A DNA stretch of 64,000 nucleotides from Mauremys mutica (lineage: Eukaryota; Chordata; Testudines; Geoemydidae), in the NCBI RefSeq assembly GCF_020497125.1, contig NC_059080.1, positions 51,959,563-52,023,562 on the forward strand, read 5' to 3'. Position 1 is the stretch's first letter; the number at the start of each line of letters is the position of its first letter. A model generated the notes under the pieces. The model worked only from the letters and a program-made list of their open reading frames with translations. It was not told the DNA's origin and ran no database searches. Positions 1 through 11,097 of this stretch are shown piece by piece. The translations under genes were made by a program, and so were the position numbers.

Positions 1-751
1 CCACCCCAGGGCATCCTAAGATGGAAAAGGAAGTTAAGATCCCTAGATACAGCCATCCAGATCCGGTTCCCTTTAACTTCAATGGGAACAGGGTCTGACC
101 CATTGCAAAGAGAGCTCCCTCTCCACTCTTCAGCTTTATCAGGAGCTAAACTTCAGAGAACACACCTGGCCCTATCCGTGTCTCTGGCCAGCTTACTTTA
201 TCCCCAGCAAGCTCCTGGATTACCCTGGGCAACGAGCAGAATGTCTCTGTATCCCTCAGTCAAGGACAAAGAGCAGTAAAATCACATCAGGCTTCTAAAA
301 ACATGTTAATTAAAAAACAACATAACAGGAGCTTTAAAGAACATGAAACAACAGCTGTGGAGCTCCCTGCTCTGCCCCCACCCTTCCAGAGTGTTTCTCT
401 TCAGAGCAATTTCCATTTAAAGCTTTTATTCCTCATTTCCAGACACTGTCAGTTGTTTTCATCTCAGGGCCGGTTGTAGCAGAGGTCAGACAGAAAGGGC
501 CCTGGGTCATGCTGACGGTTTTGGAAAGCACACTGTATTACTCAAACCAGCCAGCATCCCCCCTCCTCCCCAGTCCAGCACTACAGAGAGTGTGTCTTGG
601 AACAAAGCGCCGCTTGCTGCAGCACATGCTTTAATCTCGGAGAGAGATCACATTCACCACTGGCCGCTGTGCTCAGAGTGCTGCTACCCGCCTGCCTCAG
701 CGAGCTGCAACTTCCTTGCGAAGCTACCCAGCTGCCGGTGAAAAAGGACGT
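1..751. other. unclassified non-coding sequence
   Basis: No recognisable gene or repeat seen. The open frame at 82-279 is short and has no recognisable motif. A mixed-composition stretch around 590-720 is moderately GC-rich, but nothing marks it as a promoter. Confidence 0.4.
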
Positions 752-893
752 AGGACAGATCCTCAGCTGATATCCATTAGTTTGGCTCCATTGACTCCAC
801 TGGAGTTAATCTGGCTCACATCAGCTGGGGATCAGGCCCATTGAGTCCAATGGACCCTATGCTGATTTACACCAGCTGGGGATCTGTCCGAGA
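752..893. repeat. short near-palindromic dispersed repeat
   Basis: Contains 'gatcctcagctgatatcca', 'cactggagttaatctggc', 'gctgatttacaccagctgg' and 'ggatctgtccg'. Its two halves are rough reverse complements (GATCCTCAGCTG... against ...CAGCTGGGGATC). Similar blocks lie at 7307-7405 and 11027-11097. It looks like a small non-autonomous DNA element with long terminal inverted repeats; the family name is not known to me. Confidence 0.5.
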
Positions 894-1540
894 GATCCTA
901 ATGGAGAAACACTGATTTATTGTGAGCTGATTAACAAATAACCTGAGATTTCACAAGATGAACAGTACAGCTGCCTGAAAATTCTCCGACATAATGTTTT
1001 TTCTGCTAGAGAATGCAAATTCATTATGATTCTTGGAGATAATTTTATTTCAAGAAAGTTCTTTACGATGCTTGATAGGTTTTTCTACCAGGATGCCTTG
1101 CTCCTCAGCAACCGGCTTTGACAATCAGGGTCCTGACACCCCAAGGGGAGAATGGGCGGGAGGGTAGGGAGGGGGGAGCCCAAAGAATGAGCAGCTGAAC
1201 GAACTGATTATATACAATATTATTGTACTAGAAAAGTAGACCGAGTAAGGTCTTTTGTGAAAGCCTGTAACATTCTGAACTTGATGGTCATTATGAGATA
1301 CACACACAGAGCGTGGTCATGAACTTATGTACACACAAAACTGTGCTCATAATTCATACCACAATATTCAGCTTCATCTCACACCAGGGCTGTGGTCAGC
1401 CAGGCAGGGAGGGGCTGCCTCCCCAACCAGAGGAAACTAACTCCAAGCATCCAGCATTGCACAAGCCAGGAAAACACAAATGATGGGCCTTTAGAGTTAA
1501 TGGGAAGACATTGAGACATCCCGGCTAGAATTTCCCCAAT
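894..1540. other. unclassified non-coding sequence
   Basis: AT-rich at 900-1090, with a G-rich stretch near 1140-1185. No recognised gene. The minus-strand frame at 1125-1307 crosses low-complexity sequence and looks like chance. Confidence 0.35.
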
Positions 1541-1930
1541 CTGAATAACCATGAGTCACTGCAGTCTGAGAGACAAGGAGAAACCCCTTTAAAAAGGAAA
1601 GGGATTGAACTGAAGGTCAGCCAAAAACTGAGGGACAGACACTTGGCGAGTGATGTCCATGAAGCATGTCCCCTTCATGGAAGGGGGTATGCTAGGAAAC
1701 TATTCGAAGGCAAGAGGTAACTTGTTTTAGAAAAGGGACTTTAGCTCAGAGAGAAGTTTAAAGCTGAAGGCTACATCTTTATGTTTATTTTCTGTGTAAT
1801 GTGTATGTCTTTGCTTTCACTTACTATTTTGTCTTTGAATCTGTGGTTTTTCTATTAAATAAACTTTTTTGTATATTTTTATCCCAAGCTGGTTTCACAC
1901 CTTCGGGGGTGACAAACCAGTGTGTGCTTG
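1541..1930 (+). repeat. possible LTR-like or 3'-end repeat with poly(A) signal
   Basis: Purine-rich sequence leads into a T-rich stretch and a poly(A)-type signal (ttaaataaactttttt, about 1853-1870), then 'cacaccttcgggggtgaca'. This resembles the R/U5 part of a vertebrate LTR, but no second LTR, primer site or duplication is visible, so the call is weak. Confidence 0.25.
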
Positions 1931-2239
1931 TGGGTTGGCTATTGGTACCAGGGATCTGAACCAAAGCTTCCCAGCATCAAGATATCCAACTTTACAGGGC
2001 AGTCAATGACAAAATCCCTTTTTGGTCTGGGTGATCCCCAAAACATCACACCCACCTGAGGGCCTGATGGGGAGCTGAGAGCCAGGAAGCATGGGGAGCC
2101 CTGGAATGCTTTGAAATTTTTGGTGAACTGAAGTGTCAAAAAAATTGTTTAAATTTCAAGACTTCTTAAGCATTTTTAAATGGCTGGTAAAATGAAATTA
2201 TGGGAAATTCTAAAATGAAAAGGTGAAAGAATTCATTTC

Positions 2240-2935
2240 AGAAGACAGAAAATATCATATTGCCTCTATATAAATCCATGGTATGTCCACATCTTGAATA
2301 CTGTGTGCAGATGTGGTCAACCCATCTCAAAAAAGATATATTGGACTTGGAAAAGGTTCAGAGAAGGGCAACAAAAATTATTAGAGGTATGGAATGGCTG
2401 ATTTATGAGGAGAGATTAATAAGACTGGGACTATTCAGCTTGGAAAAGAGATGACTAAGGGGGGATATGATAGAGTTCTATAAAATCATGACTGGTGTGG
2501 AGAAAGTAAATAAGGAAGTGTTATTTACTCCTCATAACACAAGAACTAGGGACCACCAAATGAAATTAATAGGCAGCAGGTTTAAAACAAACAAAAGGAA
2601 GTATTTTTTCCACACAACGCACAGTGAACCTGTGAAACTCCTTGCCAGAGGATGTTGTGAAGGCCAAGAGTATAACAGGGTTCAAAAAAGAACTATATAA
2701 ATTCATGGAGGATAGGTCCATCAATGGCTATCAGCCAGGATAAGCAGGGATGGTGTCCCTAGTCTCTGTTTGCCAGAAGCTGGGAATGAGCGACACAGGA
2801 TGGATCACTTGATGATTACCTGTTCTGTTTGTTCCATCTGGAGCACCTGGCATTGGCCACTGTCAGAAGACAGGATATTGGGCTAGATGGATCTTTGGTT
2901 TGACCCAGTATGGCCATTCTTATGTTCTTATGTTA
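2240..2935 (+). mobile_element. CR1 LINE 3' end, 5'-truncated
   Basis: Carries the C-terminal end of the CR1 reverse-transcriptase ORF and the 3' UTR. The frame 2260-2454 has the CR1 signature around [23 protein letters not shown] and LFSLEKR. The same frame resumes at 2455-2700 after an in-frame TGA at 2452-2454. The 3' UTR runs through 'ggtttgacccagtatggcc' and ends in the short tandem repeat ttcttatgttcttatgtt that is typical of CR1 termini. No endonuclease or catalytic RT block is present, so the copy is dead and 5'-truncated, as most CR1 copies are. Confidence 0.88.
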
Positions 2936-2939
2936 CAAA

Positions 2940-3108
2940 TGCCAAAATGAACCACTTTAATATTTCCAGGAAGAATTTTTTTTTTTTACTGCAACAATTC
3001 ACCAAAATCGACCTGAATTTGTGTATTGTTTTGGTTGATCAGAATCTGCATTTTTTGGCAAAAAAAAAGGGGGGTGGGTGGGTTGCCTAAAAAATTTCAC
3101 CCAGCTCT
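2940..3108. repeat. AT-rich MITE fragment ending in CCAGCTCT
   Basis: A/T-homopolymer-rich sequence ending 'aaaaaatttcacccagctct' (3101-3108 is CCAGCTCT). This end is shared with other AT-rich blocks in the window, which begin AGAGCTGG or end CCAGCTCT. The left end is not clear because it abuts the CR1 terminus. Confidence 0.45.
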
Positions 3109-4689
3109 AATGAGCTATCATATTTGTCCAGGAATCATTATACCTAGAACTCCTAGGGTTGGATTTTCAAAAGTACTTAGCCTTGGCCTATGTTCATGGA
3201 TTTTACCGTCACAGGGGAGCATTTGTGAACATTTTCTCTGACCTCATGCATAGCACAGGCTATAAAATTTCACCCAGTGATTCCTGGATCCAGTCCATTA
3301 ACTTGTGATTCAAGTAGAGAATAGTTGTGATTTCAATGGGAGCAGAGATAGTCCAGTGCTGGGTGCTTCTGCAAATTTCACTTGAAGGTACTGATGTCTC
3401 AGCAAATCTAAGAATTTAGTTAGAATTGCAGTCTTGTGATTGGTTGAGGATGCTTGTTTCTGAAAACTTCTATTCCAAATTCTGTTGCGTCTACTGAGAA
3501 ATGGCTTCAGGGCAAAACAGGATTTCAGATTCATAATTAAAACACAAACAATTGATTTTTATGAGAACTGATGAAAAACAAGTTGCCTCTAAAGCAACTT
3601 TAAAAGGGAGAGTGATCCACTCCCTCAGTCCCACCCCAGCACCAATAGCGCTTACCATGGTCAGCACTTTAGATACCTCATATTGGATAACAAGGTCTCG
3701 AGCCCACAGAACACATGAGTAACTTCAAGCCCACAGATTGTCCAATTGATGTTACTGGGACTATCCATGCTTAAAGTTATGCATGTGCTTAAGTGTTTTG
3801 CTGGATCAGGGCCTCTGATACTGTGCTGGGTTTTCCCCTGAATATAAGGGTGCCACTGATCGTTTAGGGGAAGATTTAAGTTTGAGTAGGGAGTGTGCAG
3901 AGAGTGGAGTAGAGAAAAAAAATCTATATTCCCCAGGAGTTCCCTCCTAACTCATTGAAGTCACCAGGAGTTTTACAGACATGCTTTTTAATCAACTATT
4001 TAAAACCCTGCTCTGAGGCTTTCATCAATTTCCAAATCCCTTACACTTAAAAAAGAAAAAAAGAAATCTCTTTAGAGTCCGGGGTCATTCTAAGCCTGAC
4101 CCAGTTAGATGACTGTGATCCCCATGCAAGGTAAAAAGGGACACCAAGCGAGGGGTGAAGAGGAAAGTTTTGGGGGATGGAGTTGGAGGGGGCAGTCAGT
4201 GGCTCTACCCCTCCCACGGTCTGCTGGTCTGCTTTCATTTTCAGCCCCATTGCACAGCCAGGGCTCCAAAGGGATTAGTAAAGATTTCGTTTTCTTTTTC
4301 CAGAGTGAGATGAAAGGGGGTGGGGAGAAGAGCAAGGAGTCCTACAGAAAGAAACTCATTATTTTTTATCTTTTCCAATGACCTTGTTTGTTTTATTCCT
4401 ACTTGAAAGTGATTACTTTCCCTGTGAAAGTTTGGAGACACCTAGAGACTCAAGCAAAAGAGGAGAAAAGAAAAAAAAAGAAAAAAAAGGCTGGGGCAAA
4501 GGAAATGAAACGGGAAATAAATGTGAAGCAAAAGGAGAAAAATCTCTCTCTCTGCTAGGAAGTCACTCCAAGAAGCTGCGCCTGGGAATGGCACCAGGCC
4601 TAGGGCTGATGCTGCAATGAAACTGATTTCTGGCAATGATCAAAATATGTCAGCTTCTGGGATTGGGTGGAGGGGTGTACTTGACTTCT
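3109..4689. other. unclassified non-coding sequence
   Basis: No gene seen. A piece at about 3735-3815 (gggactatccatgcttaaag, gtgcttaagtgttttgctgg) belongs to a dispersed palindromic 'cacttaagcatgtgcttaa' family also seen near 33.9 and 51.5 kb. An A-rich purine stretch lies at 4455-4495. Overlapping frames on both strands at 4105-4441 are not credible genes. Confidence 0.35.
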
Positions 4690-4825
4690 GTATTTAAACT
4701 GTAAGCTCTTTTGAGAAGGAACTGCCTCTTGCTACGGGTGTGTACAACAACTGGCACAATCAGGCTCTGATCTCAGTTGGGGACTCTTAAGTGCTACTGT
4801 AATAGAAATAATAATGATATTGTGG
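4690..4825 (+). repeat. L2/MIR-like 3'-end fragment
   Basis: Reads 'gtaagctcttttgagaagg ... ggcacaatcaggctctgatc ... agtgctactgtaat' followed by 'aataataatgat'. This order (gtaagctctt, gcacaat, ctgatctcagttgggg, short A-rich repeat tail) is the degraded 3' end widely dispersed in amniote genomes with L2/MIR-type retroposons. Confidence 0.45.
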
Positions 4826-5495
4826 CTCATTCAGAAAAACTAGTGGGAGGTAGAAGGCACAGTGTCATTCCAACACTACACATCGTATCTCTAAAAATAG
4901 AACATATCGAGAGCAACTTCATCCCCGGTGTAACCCAACTGCCTTCTATGGAGCTACATCTATCGAGATTTTTTTATATAGCCTTCATGACTATAGTATC
5001 TGAGCATCACACAAAGGGATAGATGCAAAGCTAATAGGAGTTTTTCCATTGACTTTGGTAGACTTTGATTCTGGCCTGAAATTCATGGAAGATGACAAAA
5101 AAATTAAGTTTCTCTCTTTCTCCCTTCTCAGCCTGCCTTGGCAATTTGAAAGGTGGCAAATTTCCACCAGGGATTGCTTTGGCCCACGATTTTAGGTCTG
5201 ATCAGCAATTTTACATACATTTCTGTTCTTCATCTTCTTTATCAGGTGCTAAGAGCTGACAATTCAGTGGATACTGACCAATGTAGAAACGTCAAAGTAG
5301 TACTTGTCCCAAAGATTTTCCAGTCTAAGAGACTAGTTCAGGAGATGGCTTACACTGGAGAACTCAGAGGCGGGATATTTTGTTGGCTAGTCTTAGGTTT
5401 TCTTCTGAGAACTGTAGATGGAGTGAGATTTGATGAGGGATTAGAAGGGGGAGAGGGTGGTAACCTCATTTGCCACATGATCTCAAGCTAATTAC
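4826..5495. other. unclassified non-coding sequence with a 112-codon frame
   Basis: The plus-strand frame 5153-5491 has no recognisable motif, and its end runs into the SINE-like block that follows. I consider it non-coding. Confidence 0.3.
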
Positions 5496-5600
5496 TGAGT
5501 CCTCAGTGTCCCATCTGTAAAATGTTGTATATTCCCCTCCCAATCATCAGTGACTGGGAGGTGCTCAGATACTATGATAATGGGGGCCAGAGTGGTAGAT
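5496..5600 (+). repeat. MIR-like SINE fragment
   Basis: Contains 'cagtgtcccatctgtaaaat', 'gggaggtgctcagatacta' and 'tgataatgggggccag', the order found in the 3' half of MIR/CORE-type SINEs of turtles and other amniotes. Heavily diverged. Confidence 0.5.
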
Positions 5601-6399
5601 TGCAGCTCTCCTCTGGGTTCTGGGGGGCAACCTAAGGGAAAGGGAAGAACCTGTATCAGCCATTAGTATTCATTTGGGACTGACTCGAGCTGTGTTTCTG
5701 CTGTTTACTTTGACTGCACCTTTGATCTGGAAGAACAGAATTGCCAATGGTTTTTATATAGTTCCTCGGTCCGAGCTCTGCAGAAAATTGGTGAAGTGTG
5801 ACCTCTAAGCTACAGGTGGAAAAAAACAATTCAAGCTGCCAAAAGGTGAAAGGTTAGAATATTAACTTTGAGGAAACCCTTGCATACATTTCAGATGGTG
5901 AATTTTAAATCAAACCCAATCCGCTTTTTCCACTGACTACTCATAATGATCTCCAGGCCTCATGGTTACTCATAAATACTTATGAAAGTGCTTCAAGTGC
6001 CTCACTTTGCACAGCCATAAAGCCTCATAAATAATTCTAGGTACTAGTATTTAATTATGTGACCTATATTGTGGAGATATTTTCACCTTATTTATGGAAA
6101 TGAGAGTCCTTCTGAGGGGAGGCTGTGCTAATAAGTGGCCACTGAGCTGCTGCCAGGGCAGGAGTGTAGAGGAACGTGATGTGTCTCCTGAAGGTTTTCA
6201 TTAATAGTAGCAGCAATCAAGGATAATTTAACTTAACTAAAACTTCTGTGATGGCTTTTATTGGAAGGCCCCATTGCAACCATTACAGTCTCCCAAGTTT
6301 CTCCCATTCATTACCAAGCCAGAGTGATCCTGAGGGAATGCATTATATTTGTTACCTCCCCACGTATGGTACTGACTGTCCTTTCGTAGGATCTGGGCC

Positions 6400-6560
6400 T
6401 AATACATTAACATGGAAACGTTTAGGGCATGTCAATTAAACACCCCTGCCTGGTTCAGGCAAGGCTCAGGCTGCTGGGCTGTAAAATTGCTGTGTAGACA
6501 TTCGGGCTTGGTCTGGAACCCAAGCTCTGGGACCCCATGGGTTTCAGGCAGTGTTTTGTA
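6400..6560. repeat. dispersed MITE-like repeat ('tgtgtagacatt' type)
   Basis: Carries 'catgtcaattaaacacccc', 'taaaattgctgtgtagacat' and 'ggaacccaagctctgggac'. The short inverted motif around 'caattaaac...' and 'taaaattg' and the 'tgtagacat' core recur in other blocks of this window (19.2, 23.5, 31.6, 50.4 and 58.3 kb). Likely a non-autonomous DNA transposon family; the autonomous partner is not visible. Confidence 0.4.
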
Positions 6561-8539
6561 TTCAGCCCTACTCAGCTGTGCCTCCACTACCACTGCTTGT
6601 GCTACCACGGCTACGTCACTGTTTATACGCACTCTAGCTCAATGAGAGCTAGTCTGAGTGTGGGTACATAAACAAGGGACTCACATCCCATCTGGTAGTA
6701 AGACATAACCTTCATGATATGGGTTGACTAAAACAAGAGAGAAAGTATTTTGCCCAGCTAATAGGAGACGGGGCAGATGATTGAGCTGGGTTTTCTGAAC
6801 TCTTTTAGAGGAACACATATTTCAAAGGCCTAGATTTAACAAACTATAATTCAGATCTGAGGAATTTAAATGGGGATTTAAAGAAAATTGTTAATATTTC
6901 AAAGTAATTGTTAAAAAAAATATCATTTTAGGTCTCTTCCTCAAATAATTTTTTCAAAGGCTGTGGTTTGTTTGAATTGTGGATAGGAGAAGCCGTTAGA
7001 GTGGGTATTCACATAGTTCAAAAGAAGGCGCAAATGAGAATGGACATTTATGTTAATAAGCAAGATGGCTGAGTAATGAGCAATTTCAAGCACCAAAATG
7101 TGTCCCTGATTTATCTGAAAATCTGGTAAAGCTTTACAGATGAGCTTTTCCACGCTGCTAGGGCTATTTGCGGATCATCAGTTTCCATTCATTTTAATTG
7201 GAAATGGGTGTCCAAATTCATAGCTGACATGTACAGGTGGGCACCTGACAGACTGCTCATTTGGACACACAGACATTTAAAATCACTTACTTCCCACTGC
7301 CCAGAGGGCCAGATCATCAGGTGGTGTAAGCCAGCATTTCTGAACAATTCTCACTGAAGTCAAATCAAGCTACCATGATTTACATCACCTGAAGATGTGG
7401 GTCAGTGTGTTTGAAGTGCACTTATGAAAATAAGACCATTTATTTGCACATTGATCTGTGTCCTTTGCATTCTTTTTTTGAAAAATTAGCCAATATAGTC
7501 TAGGAAATAGAACAGTCAGGGGAGGCAGGATTATTGTCTATCAATACTGCACTGTACCATCAAAGCAAAAATGAAGAATATTCCCCTCTCAGAATGTAGT
7601 ACAGTGAGGGGTAACAGCTAAAAGCCGAGGAAAGAAAAGATTAGCATAAATATTAGAAGTTGCTCTTAACTGTAACAGCAATTTGACAGGGAATAGTCTT
7701 TCAAGATTGAGGTGCCATCCCTTCAGGTTTCCAAGGATGGGTCACACAAGGAGTTACTGGAAATGAGACATTGAACAGTCCTTCAAATTTTGGGGAGCTC
7801 AGACTGGATAATGCAAATAGCCTCTTCTGGCCTTATGAGCTACAAGTCTACTGTCACACTGATATATTAAATAAAGAATCTAAATAACTTTATGCTACCA
7901 GCAGAGATAGCCAAACATAGATCCTAGTGATCCCTTGTCACTAAAGATTCATCAATGAGTGGAAATGGGCAACGGCTTCAAACTTAGGAGGCCACTTGTT
8001 TCCTATGTTGGGCACTACACCATGATTGGAAGAGTCACTAACTGATCTTTCTCCTATGTTCATTACAGCTCTTTCATGTTCACCCCAGACTCCATTGTTT
8101 ACGGAAGATGGGCAAAAAAAGGTTCAGAAGACTGTTCCTTCCCTGACAGAGGATGGATACTTGAGTACTTGCCTCTCTTCCAAACTGTAGCTGGAGTCAT
8201 CATGCTTCTGATGTCTCTTGGACACATACTCATTCTTACCTCTACTCTGAAGCACAACTCCTTCTTTGAATGAGATTGCAGATGATCAGCTGTTGTCATG
8301 CCAATGGTCTCATATTATGCCCCCCAAGGGTTGCATAAGTGTGAATATTCTGCAGACCTTGGAAAACATGATTGGTGCAATGCCAGTTGGTGGGGATCTA
8401 TATAGGCCAGAGAAAAGGAATGGAATGGTGTTTCTCATAGGCTTTATACTCTGCCCTTTCACAGAAATACCCTCAGCCTACATTACAAGGCCTTGCTTCA
8501 ACGAAGGGCTAGTGATGGGGCAGCTGCCCCTCATTGGTA
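6561..8539. other. unclassified non-coding sequence
   Basis: No gene recognised. A near-palindromic repeat lies at 7307-7405 (ccagatcatcaggtggtgta ... catgatttacatcacctga). A stretch near 7690-7850 ends like an old CR1 3' end ('cctcttctggccttatgag'), but is too diverged to call. The open frames at 8076-8273 and 8266-8544 have no domain I recognise. Confidence 0.35.
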
Positions 8540-9345
8540 TGTAAGGGGTTAAAGCATTCAGGGGTAGGCTGCACGGGATGCAGCCAATAAGGAAAAGGCT
8601 TGTAGTGCCAGCCAATTATGGGAATATTTATTGGAAGAGCCAATCAGGGCCAGGATGGCCCATATAAGAAGGGGCTTTGGAACAAAGCAGGGGCAGTCAC
8701 TCCCTGGAGTTTAAGGGAGAAGGACTGGCAGCTTAGAGGGCTGGAGCACCATGGACAGAGCAGTGCTGGGCAGGGTCAGCAGAGTATGAGAAAGCTCCAG
8801 GCTGGCGGCTGCCAAACTGAGGCCCTGGTACCAGGGCAGAGGAGGTGCTGGGCTGCGGTGAACTGGCCCAGGGAAGGAGACGGTGGAGTTGGAGGAGGGG
8901 CAGTATGTGGCTGCTGGCTATATGATCCCTTGGTTGGGGCCCGGAGTAGCAGGCGGGCCTGGGCTCCCTCCCCCTTGCACCCACTGGCCACTGAGGGATG
9001 TGGCCAGTGCATGGACTGAAGTCTACCACTGAGATGAGTGGCTAGAACCTGGACTGCAGATTGCCACTGAGGCAAGTGGTTGGACTGAGGACTGTTGGTC
9101 CCCCAGAAGGGGGGAAAGAACCGAATGGGGCACAGCTGGAAGGCTGTTTCCAGAAGAGGACGATGCAGTCCAGGGAGCAACGTGGGTCCTGGATGCAGAG
9201 ACAGGAGTGACGATTGGCAAGACACCACCTGAGGAGGGTGCACCAATTCCCACCCAGCTCTAGATATGAGCATCTCCTCCATCTCTGAACCCAGGCCAGT
9301 TTCATGCTCCTCTGCCAAGGCCTCATAATAAATCACCCCAGCAAG
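8540..9345 (+). mobile_element. probable solo LTR (ERV-derived)
   Basis: Begins TGTAAGGGG, contains CCAAT-like boxes (ccaatcagggcc at about 8640), a TATA-like 'catataagaagggg' (about 8660), a GC-rich purine-laden body, and a poly(A) signal AATAAA at 9326-9331. This promoter-to-poly(A) order is that of an LTR. No internal retroviral sequence or second copy is adjacent. The 222-codon minus-strand frame at 8776-9444 and other overlapping frames are composition artefacts. The 3' boundary is approximate. Confidence 0.5.
9244..9327 (-). repeat. 84-bp segment repeated in inverted orientation at 12737-12820
   Basis: The reverse complement of this segment matches 12737-12820 at 82 of 84 positions by my reading. 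It lies at the 3' part of the LTR-like element and ends at 'cacccagctct', the terminal motif of the AT-rich MITE family. Confidence 0.75.
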
Positions 9346-10377
9346 CGTGGGTGTTGTGCTGAAGCCCAGGGAATAATTGCAAGGTAGGAGGAGAGAGAGA
9401 GCTGGTTCCATGGGTGAGCTCCCTTCCCCTCCTCCCAAAGCCAACCAACAGTACCATCACCTATGCATATACCATGAAGAGTGTCTGTCTGTGGGTGTAT
9501 TGTGGGGGGGGGACCTAAATGGGCTTTGGATGAGACCCTAATCTTGGTTAAATGCAAACCCTGGGGACCACAATAAATTGTACTAAGCATAGATTTTAAT
9601 TCAGTCCATCACACAAACAACAGGAGAAGGAACGGGAAAGATGACTTGACTCAAAATGGTCCTACCTCCTTTTAGAAATATGTCACTGAAAGCCCATTAA
9701 TAACGTAAAGAAGTCCAGAGATGAGAAACTAAGAGCGGAGGGTCATGTGACTGCTGACATATTCACTATACAGAGGTGTTTTGATACTTCTCTAAAGCTT
9801 AGATTTTTAAATAATTTCAGTGTGGAACACATCTTAATAGAGAGATTATCCCATGGCGAACCCATCCTCTGCTTCACAAGTGTATGGACCACCTCTCCTC
9901 CCAGTCACATTACATCCCATGGTCATTGTAGCTATTGCACGTGTAGCAATGTACGGTTGGGAAAGAGTTTCTATATTTTTACAGTAGTCTGTAATGTCAA
10001 TAAATGGTTTTTCCTTTCAAAGAAAGTTAAGCCCACCATCTACTTGGTTTCACCAGTCCCACCCATCTGTTCTTGTCCCTCAGCGAGAAACGAGGAGGTA
10101 GCGCTAGCATCAAGTGATAATCCCAGTGTTTTAGTGGGGTGCAGAGAGAGATGCATGGGGGGAAATATGGGTCCCTACACCTGGGAATAATGAATGCCTG
10201 AGTCATAATCCTTATTGTGACACTGGCTCCTTTTATAGCCTTGGATAATTCATTGTGATAGGGCAGGGGGAAAAGAACGATGCAGTCATTAGGCTGCGAG
10301 GCAGAAGCATTCCCTTGCAGGATCAGGAAGTAACATTCTCTCTCCCTACACAGGTCTGATGCAATCACTGTACCCGA
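9346..10377. other. unclassified non-coding sequence
   Basis: Includes a plus-strand 147-codon frame at 9747-10190 with no recognisable domain and a 'gtcaataaatggttttt' poly(A)-like motif near 9998. Nothing supports a gene. Confidence 0.3.
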
Positions 10378-10885
10378 GACAGATCAGATGCATCTGGAAT
10401 ATTGCATTCAGTTCTGGCCATCTCATTACCAGACAGAAAGTGACAAATTGGAAGGATTTCAGAGAAGAGTTGCAGAAATGATTAGGAGCTGTAGTGAATG
10501 ATTTATGAGGAGAGATGAAAAGAGCTAAATGTGTCAAGCGTGGCCAGAAACTACATAGCAGCTTACAAATATTAAAAGGAGGCAAACACCATGGAGGAAG
10601 AGGGATTTATTTATTGGTGTGCACAGGAGTATAACTAGCAGTAATGGATGAATTTAAGAAAGGGAAAACACAGGCTGAATATCAGGAAACACTTCCTGGC
10701 AGTGGGATATATTATCCTGCGAAATAGCATCCCAAAGGGTAGTGGTGGAAGTGCCATCCCCTGGTACATATAAAACCAGATTGGATTAATTATTAAAAAA
10801 TGTGCTGTAGGGAACAATCCTGCACTGGCAGTGGGATGGGCAGGATGAGCTAAGACAGCAGCGATTCTCATCCTGGGATCCCCAC
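10378..10885 (+). mobile_element. degraded CR1 LINE 3' fragment
   Basis: Sequence order matches the end of the CR1 RT ORF and its 3' UTR: 'catctggaatattgcattc' (LEYCIQ), 'tttcagagaagagttgcaga', 'gatttatgaggagagatgaa', then 'gtagtggtggaagtgccatc'. Frames are broken by several indels and stops. Clearly older than the copy at 60.8 kb. Confidence 0.75.
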
Positions 10886-11026
10886 GCACCTGGACCGGAG
10901 CTACCCAGAACCCATGAAGCCCTGATGCCAGCTTGAGAGCAGCAGGGTTTTCCTACCTCTGACTTCTCTGACTGTATGACTCCAGCCTAGGGACAGACCA
11001 ACGTATGATGGGGGTCCCATTTGGGC

Positions 11027-11097
11027 CAGATCCTCAGCTGGTGTAAACTGACCTAGCTCCATTGAAGTCACTTCACAACAGCAGAGGATCTGGCCCT
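11027..11097. repeat. short palindromic MITE
   Basis: Starts 'ccagatcctcagctggtgta' and ends 'gcagaggatctggcc'. The ends are inverted repeats of each other (CCAGATCCTC / GAGGATCTGG). Same family as 752-893. Confidence 0.6.

Noticed and set aside
5153..5491. 112-codon plus frame with hydrophobic N-terminus
   Set aside because: Its end merges into a MIR-like SINE, and no family resemblance was found.
8776..9444. 222-codon minus-strand open frame, the longest outside the provirus and hAT regions
   Set aside because: It lies across the LTR-like element, is Pro/Ser/Leu-rich without a domain, and overlaps several equally open frames on both strands; this is typical of GC-rich non-coding DNA.
9747..10190. 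147-codon plus-strand frame as a possible host or transposon gene
   Set aside because: No recognisable domain, no splice or start support; a poly(A)-like motif inside is not evidence of coding.
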